From Carya illinoinensis (Eukaryota > Streptophyta > Magnoliopsida > Fagales > Juglandaceae), in assembly GCF_018687715.1 (NCBI RefSeq), contig NC_056766.1, positions 37,667,433 to 37,731,432 of the forward strand: a stretch of DNA of 64,000 bases. Direction: 5' to 3'. The number at the start of each line of letters is the position of its first letter. Positions within the stretch are counted from its first letter, which is position 1. Positions 58,122 to 64,000 of the stretch are shown in pieces. Made by a program: the position numbers and the translations under genes. The notes under the pieces were generated by a model, which saw only the letters and a list, made by a program, of their open reading frames with translations, ran no database searches and was not told the origin of the DNA.

Positions 58122-59942
58122 CATTTCTTTTTATTTCATTGTTACAATTTTTTTACATTTCTACACAAAATATAATAAACAATATAACTTTTTCAAATTT
58201 TAAAATATAAATAATATTATAAAATAATATTTTATTTAACTTTTATCCTCTGTTTAAAACACCTCATCTCATAATCCAAACCACCATATGCCATTCCAAC
58301 TTCACCGAAATCACTACAGATAAATCACACTTCACTTCACGCCACCTCCTTAGTTATCCTTCTATTTTTGGTGTCTCTTACAAATTTCCTGAACAGCTGA
58401 ACCACTTTGAATCTAACACACCAAAGCGGTTCTCCCCATCTATTTATCCCTTCTCGGACTAATTTCAATCACAGAAAATCCTCACAGCAACACTCTCTCC
58501 ATCATCACGTAGCAACGTCCTTTTCCCGCACTCTTTGAAAGTTTCTCTCTCTAGCTTGTGCCGCCGGTCACTCTCTATCAATCAGATCCACTGCCACTGC
58601 ACCTTTCTTCTCTCTAGGTGAGTCTGTTGTATGGCCTTCCTCTGCAATGAATACTTTGTATTTTATAGGTTAAATTCCTTAGTAGGTTGCTTTTGGTTTC
58701 TGCCCAGTAGTTCCTAGGCCCCACCTTTGCTGCTTTTCCTTTTCCTTTCACTTTCTGGTGAAAATGCAAGGAAACTTTTGAAGTAATATTACAAATGTAG
58801 CCTTTTTCTTCATAAAACACATGGGTTGATCTTACTTATCCTATTGCCCTTATTTTGTAACCATGACAAATTTGTGTTTTTATCCTGTTCTAAATATGGA
58901 CTATGAGTTTAGAAATTCCAGTTCAGTTGGTTTGAGAATTTGGTCATGTCTTTCTTAGAACAGTTTATTTATTTAGTTTGAGTTATGAAAAATGCAAGTC
59001 TATTGCTTGGCTTTATGTATGTAAGCAAATGACACTCCTGACCCTAGGGAAGGGGGAGTTATAGTAGTTCCCAAAAAAAAGTGAATTTTTCACACTCTTT
59101 TAATGTATAATTCACTTTTTTATAAAAGATTTATACGAGATTTATATATTTAAGACCTGTATATATAATTTCCCTTTATATATAACGAGTAATACTACAT
59201 ACAGTTGTGGAGTAGAAAAGTGTCGTGCAGTCACTTTAAAAAAGAGTGAGGTTTATTATTAAAAAATTAATTTATTTTCATGTGGATCTCGTATTTATTC
59301 ACTATTTTCAAAATGATTGAATAACACTTGTGCACTTATAACTACATCTATCATTTCTCATATATAATTGAACACCGAGTGTTTAGAAGTAGAGCATGAT
59401 GCAACGTGTGGCCCTTAGTTTCTATATATAGTTAAAAACAAAGTCATACACAGCAAAATTTTAAAAGTAAGTGAAGAATGCTTCATTTTATGTTTTCTTA
59501 AGCCAGGTTAGTTCCTTTATATTTTCAATGTCCTTTTTTTTTTAATTTACTTCAAACTTAGTATTTTTATTTTTTAATTTTAATTGTGAATCAATTAGAA
59601 ACAAAATAACAAAAAGTTCTTCAGGGTGATTGGCGACTTTAAGTTCATCCTAAATGGTTTTGTACTTAGCCATAACTGATTTAAGTTCATTCTAGGTAGT
59701 TTTGAGCCCAATATAAATTAACTTTGGCCCTCAACTACCCAGTCAAGGTAGCCAGCCTCATGTAATGATTGCCACAATCTTTCTTAACTCAGGCAAACTG
59801 AATCACGCAAACTACATCACCTACTCTAGCTCAGCCCGCAGTTCCTCAAGAAGCTTCTACTTGGCAGCTAACTCTTCCTCCAACATCAAAATGGCTTGGG
59901 TGACATCCCACTAAGCCTCCAAGTCTAGTCCAACTCTTTTTC

Positions 59943-59978
<36 letters not shown>

Positions 59979-61290
59979 CTTTTTAAGTCTAGTCCAACTC
60001 ATTCATGGTCTTTGCCAACAAGGAATGTTAGAGGCCAGACCTCCTTAACTCTTTTACCTCAGCTTTTGCCACAACAATCTCGATAGCTTGCTCATGAGAG
60101 TGCTTACAAAAACAACTTTAAATGATTGGGAGGCCTCCACGTTCTTCTCCACAGTAGACTAACCCTGGGTGACACACCCAGTTAGGGAAGATAAGCATAG
60201 CAAAGGAAGGCACAACATCAAGCCCGATGAATAAAACATGAAGGTAAGTCAACTAGAGTATGACCAAAACATGCACTGGGGACAAAAAGTGTCCCGAGTT
60301 CCTTGGTGATCATTGGAACCAAGGGATCTGTGGCTTCTGTCTCCTCAAATTTGAACAAGGCAGGGGGGAGCCCTACAGCAGGAAAAGAACTCGGGCAAGG
60401 CATAATCTCTTGAGGGACAGCTTCAAGGGGAGAGGGAACCTTGGGCTAACAAGGAGCTTCTGACTTAGCCACACCTCCCTAGAAGGAACTTCCTCTAGGT
60501 GAAACCTTTAGTGAGGACCGAGGATGAGAGGAATCATTTGTGCCAGCAAGACCCACAGAGAATACTTTAGGCATGGGCATTGATTCCTTGCCTCGCTCTT
60601 GCCTACTAGATAAGCTGGAATAATGTTAAGATTCCCCCCTTCTGTAGAGGCACAACACTCATCGAAGCTAGTGCCCAATGGGACTTCTTCAACTAAAGTT
60701 GTTACCTCTCCCTTAGAAACGTTCATGGGACTACATGGCACATCACCCCCAGCTGCACTCTACTCAGGAATGCCAAGTGTATTTTCCTCCTCATCAATCT
60801 CAATCACCTCAACAAAATCGCTTGAAGCAAGAGAAGAAGAGACCAATGGAGAAAATCTCTTCGATAAAGAATTCAGAAGTGTTTCAGGGAGATAATCAGG
60901 AATTGAGTTGAGAAACGCTTGATCCAAAAGTGAATCCAAGCGTTGCACATCCGACCCAATAACATCCATTAGGCGGTCAACATTTGGTGGATGAGGTGGC
61001 TAACAAGCCCCCATTCTGTCCTCAACTATAGTAAGTGAAGAACATCGCGCTGAGCGAGTGATATCATTCCTATTGGAGCAAGTAGAGCTGAGACGAGTGC
61101 ATGGTCCATTATGCTGTCTCTCACCCTTGGCATAGGGTCTCTCTCCTTTAGGGTCAAAAGGAGCTAGGGCCGTCATTTTGCAGGGACAAATGGGCCCAAG
61201 GACAATAGAACTGGGGATGTTGTTGCCCAAGTTATGGGAAATGGATCGATTTAGCATGACCAAGAAACAATAGGTAGTGTGAGAACAGTT
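58122..61290. repeat. Right part of duplication unit 2 (block B)
   Basis: Resumes exactly where the LINE interrupted: the text after 58132 continues the alignment with 36110 onward. The CT-rich leader-like sequence (58480-58620) ending TCTCTCTAGGTGAGTC is conserved. At about 58905 it skips the 1.8 kb present in block A, then follows 38530-40870. A T-run at about 59948-59978 is new here. ORF 58614-58820 is incidental. Confidence 0.8.
59187..59359. mobile_element. MITE with GAGTAATACTA/TATCATTTCTC ends (block B)
   Basis: Direct counterpart of 38820-38992 at the same position in the duplicated block; 173 bp in both. Confidence 0.8.
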
Positions 61291-61347
61291 TTGGAATGCT
61301 CTGAATCTAGATTTTCCATTACCCAGACATAGATGATAACCAAACAT
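59800..61347 (-). pseudogene. Degenerate coding-like region of unknown family (block B)
   Basis: Better preserved than block A. Minus-strand frames read FDPKGERPYAKGERQHNGPC (61347-61000), then after one stop MDVIGSDVQRLDSLLDQAFL, NSIPDYLPETLLNSLSKRF and an acidic EVIEIDEEENTLGIPE (60969-60760). After another stop comes VSKGEVTTLVEEVPLGTSF (60741-60508), and at about 60110-59830 a helical AEVKELRRSGL..LMLEEELAAK stretch. The frames are nearly continuous across about 1.5 kb, which suggests one long protein with a C-terminal coiled coil. I do not recognise the family; a transposon-encoded protein is the likeliest explanation. Confidence 0.45.
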
Positions 61348-63344
61348 GACAACAACTGCCCCTCTAGTGGACGCTACCTTGAAAGAGCAACCATTAAGAA
61401 TCGAACTCCAAGCGACCCTAATTGGGAACTCACGGCGGGAAGTCTAACCACAGCTCCCAATCGTCTCCATGTATGGAAAAACTTTTGGTTCCAATTCTTA
61501 ACATGAGAATACCTGGACTCTGGGTGTATGACTTAATGGTTGATACGAGAATGGAAGCTGCATTGATTACCATCATGCCTTTTCACACTTTGAACGTGTA
61601 GGAACTTATAGATGGTCAAATCTAGGTTCTCCACCCCAACAGCCTCAAGGGCTTGTTTCCATACAACATAGCAGGCCGGCAATGATGTCTCAGATGGGAT
61701 TAGGAAAAGGAAACTTCATCGAGAGCATCTTGATATACAATCTAAAATGCTTGACTGCCCTTTCATGGTTGGCTATGCCATTATGGGAGTGAGGAACTAT
61801 CTGAAAGATAGAGTCTGGGATTCCAAACCATCCTCTTGCAGGGTCCAACTTTGATTGAGTGATGGTCATGATCTAGATATAGGGTGGGCAGAGTTTGCCC
61901 CAACGACAATTCTAGTGCCATGCGCAGATGCATTCCAGCAAGTGCATTTTGGAGACCAGCACAAATAAGAAAATCAGGAGGTGAAGTAAAATGGATCGAG
62001 AGAATAAGGGTAGACAAAGAGAAGGAACAACACAAAGTACAAAGTGAAAGAAAAAAAAATGACGACAAAGAATAATAAAGAAGGAGAAATGAATTAGGTT
62101 GACAGAATAATAATCAAGACGTGGGGGAGACAAAGCCAAAGGGGAAGTGTCACGTGGTAAAAGAAAGGACTCAAAATCACGAGATTTGCGTTGCACGAAG
62201 CAACGTGTGAAAGTGTGTCTAGTAAACCATTGACGCACACTAGAAAAACGATGCATGTCTAGGAAGAAGGGTCATGATAGGAATCCAAAAAATGAAACTT
62301 CTTGCCATCACACGTGTGTCTAGAGTTTTTGGGATAACTGTTAGGTAAAAGTATGTGCCAAGGGAGAGGAAAGATCGATATGCAACCAAAGTGATGTGCA
62401 CGAGAATTTTACATGAAATAAGGCAAGAAAGGGTTGAAATCTAATAAAACGCATCGTTTGGGAAACCAGATGACAAGTTAGGAGACGCCGTGGTAGACAA
62501 AGACTCCTACCTGATAAGGTTTATCTCATGAGAGATTTACGCTAATGAAACAAGTCCAACGAAGACAACTTCACTTGTGGGACACCATCATCTCCAATGT
62601 TGTGTTCAAAAGGATGGATTTTCCTTGTTGGGCACCCCAAATCCTATAAACATACACTTAGGCATGCATTACAGAGATCTAGATTCAGTTTGAGACTCCA
62701 GCTTCTCTCGCTAACTTAACCATCAAAGGCATCATCTATTGTATTCAATTAATGTGGTATTTTTGTTTCCTAGGAGGCTATTTGGAGCAATGTAGGTACT
62801 GCAAAAAATTATCTCAATAGTAACAATAGCCCAATCTTATTGATCAATACTCACTTGTGATAGAGTAATAACTTATACAAAGAGAGCAAAGGGGTTACAA
62901 TAAGAAATCCCAATACTAGACTCTTAGGAAAAACCCATTATTAGAAATAACCAAAATTGAAGATACAATAAGATGCCACTAAAAGAGAAAAGACCTCCAC
63001 TTAATGTTGAAAGCGAGGAATAACTGCACCGTTTAGAACAAAAAAATCAACCATATGTTTAGGAGTCAAGGATGGAGGAGATAGATGAAGAGAAAGAAGG
63101 ACTATCGCATGCGAAATTAGGGATTGGAATGAAGGAGATGGGGAAGGAGATGTAGCTCAAATGCGAATGGGGCAGGGAAATGGGACCAAGGAATGGAGGA
63201 GGAGATTCTAAGTTCATGAAATGCACTTGTATAGGGAAAATTATCGAGACACACCGTTTCATTTTAGTCATTCTCGCTTGCCAACGTTCCATGAATTTGG
63301 CTTTTTCTCTATCGCCCATCCATTGATACGCCTTGTTTCATTTT
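61348..63344. other. Intergenic, no supported gene
   Basis: Unique relative to block A. Overlapping ORFs at 61781-62068 (minus), 61884-62075 (+), 61912-62256 (minus) and 63059-63319 (minus) are low-complexity and lack domains. Nothing else recognised. Confidence 0.4.
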
Positions 63345-63617
63345 TGAGTTGGCATGCCAGGTTGGGTTTATTAATATAAATAAAATAAAGTATTCCACCT
63401 CAGCAAAAGTTCTAGAATCTTCAGGAATAAATCATTAGCTGTATATTCTGTTAGGTAGTATTGTCCATTGTAACATATTTCATTCTCTGTACTGCACTAC
63501 GTCCATTATTCTACTTGTAACTGATTGCCTATATAAAGGCATACATAATACTGAATACTGTGTGCAAGGATTTTATTCATACAGAAAGCAATGTATTCTA
63601 TTTTCTTTCTTCTGATA
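63345..63617 (+). mobile_element. 5' LTR of a Copia element (approximate edges)
   Basis: Sequence directly upstream of the primer site contains a CCTATATAAAGGC TATA box (about 63529-63541) and ends in a T/C-rich stretch, as Copia LTRs do. A TGTTAGG at about 63449 is a candidate LTR start. The left edge is not fixed because the partner LTR lies outside the window. Confidence 0.55.
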
Positions 63618-63629
63618 TGGCATCAGAGC
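63618..63629 (+). other. Retrotransposon primer-binding site
   Basis: TGGCATCAGAGC differs by one base from TGGTATCAGAGC, the complement of the initiator methionine tRNA 3' end used by most plant Copia elements. Confidence 0.8.
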
Positions 63630-63669
63630 TGCTGACTAGCAATCTCTCGATCCATCCCTCAATCCCACC

Positions 63670-64000
63670 ATGACTACTCTAACACCTTCTTCTTCCTCTT
63701 CCTCCATAGTCATTATCAAGTTAATCCAGGATAATTACCTTTTATGGAAAGTGCAAATTTCCGCTTACCTCAAAGGGCAAGATCTATTTTCCCTTGTTGA
63801 TTGAAATCAAATCATTCCCCTCAAATATCTCCCAATCGATCCCACTGTAGAGTCTACTACTACACTCAAAACCAATCCTGATTTCCTTCCTTGGCAGAAA
63901 ACTAATTAGTTCATCCTCAGTGTTTTATTTTCTTCTCTTACAGAGTCTGTTATAGGACATGTTGCCTCGGTAAAAACCTCAAGAGAGCTATGGCTCACTC
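63670..64000 (+). pseudogene. Copia gag start, broken, runs off the window
   Basis: ATG at 63670 opens MTTLTPSSSSSSIVIIKLIQ and continues DNYLLWKVQISAYLKGQDLF, the conserved N-terminal gag pattern of plant Copia (K-L-x-x-x-NYLLW). A TGA follows FSLVD at 63802. The frame resumes with NPDFLPWQKTN, a TAG at about 63907, and ILSVLFSSLTESVIGHVASV up to the window edge. The stops show the element is not autonomous. Gag would form virus-like particles; pol lies beyond 64000. Confidence 0.85.

Noticed and set aside
61781..62256. Overlapping ORFs with hydrophobic stretches
   Set aside because: Opposite-strand overlaps of low-complexity A/G-rich sequence; no conserved counterpart in block A.

Overview
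The window is nuclear DNA from a flowering plant, probably a woody eudicot. The evidence is intron-containing plant gene families (wall-associated kinase, HMG-box, FAR1-related), plant LINE, Copia and Gypsy-type retrotransposon remains, and decayed pieces of chloroplast genes. Base composition is AT-rich and most of the window is repeats. A GAGATGAGATGAG-type MITE and a GAGTAATGCTA/TAGCATTTCTC MITE make me think of Fagales, perhaps Juglandaceae; that is a weak guess.

Layout. 1-10 kb: no convincing gene; an unclassified repeat carrying a CpG-rich 51-bp minisatellite (2.24-2.58 kb), a CACTA-like mini-element, and a degraded long LTR (5.73-9.97 kb). 10.0-11.35 kb: a scrambled cluster of plastid fragments (atpA start, petA end, ycf4 start, two pieces of 23S rRNA in swapped order). 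12.1-15.8 kb: a fragment of a dispersed repeat, a Copia RNase H remnant, and a 5'-truncated LINE. 17.06-19.1 kb: a 94-bp tandem repeat abutting a truncated WAK pseudogene. 19.6-24.07 kb: a four-exon HMG-box gene killed by a 3.38-kb solo LTR inserted in exon 2 (5-bp target duplication CAAAG).

28.4-61.3 kb is a tandem segmental duplication with about 16.1 kb offset at its left edge. Unit 1 holds the only gene that looks intact in the window, a three-exon wall-associated receptor-like kinase on the minus strand (30289-34236, 779 codons). Unit 2 holds its dead sister (46400-50107), with stops, frameshifts and two lost splice sites. Each unit continues into a long block (36.1-41.0 and 58.1-61.3 kb) of unknown degenerate coding-like DNA. 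A FAR1-related pseudogene lies between the units, and a 5.2-kb LINE with an 11-bp target duplication interrupts unit 2. The window ends in the 5' part of a Copia element (LTR, primer site, broken gag).

Functionally only the WAK at 30-34 kb looks able to make a working product: a cell-wall/pectin-sensing receptor kinase at the plasma membrane. I found no prokaryote-type system, CRISPR array or intact RNA gene. The most informative signals are evolutionary: an eroding WAK array, a retro-insertion that knocked out an HMG gene, and a rearranged plastid insertion.
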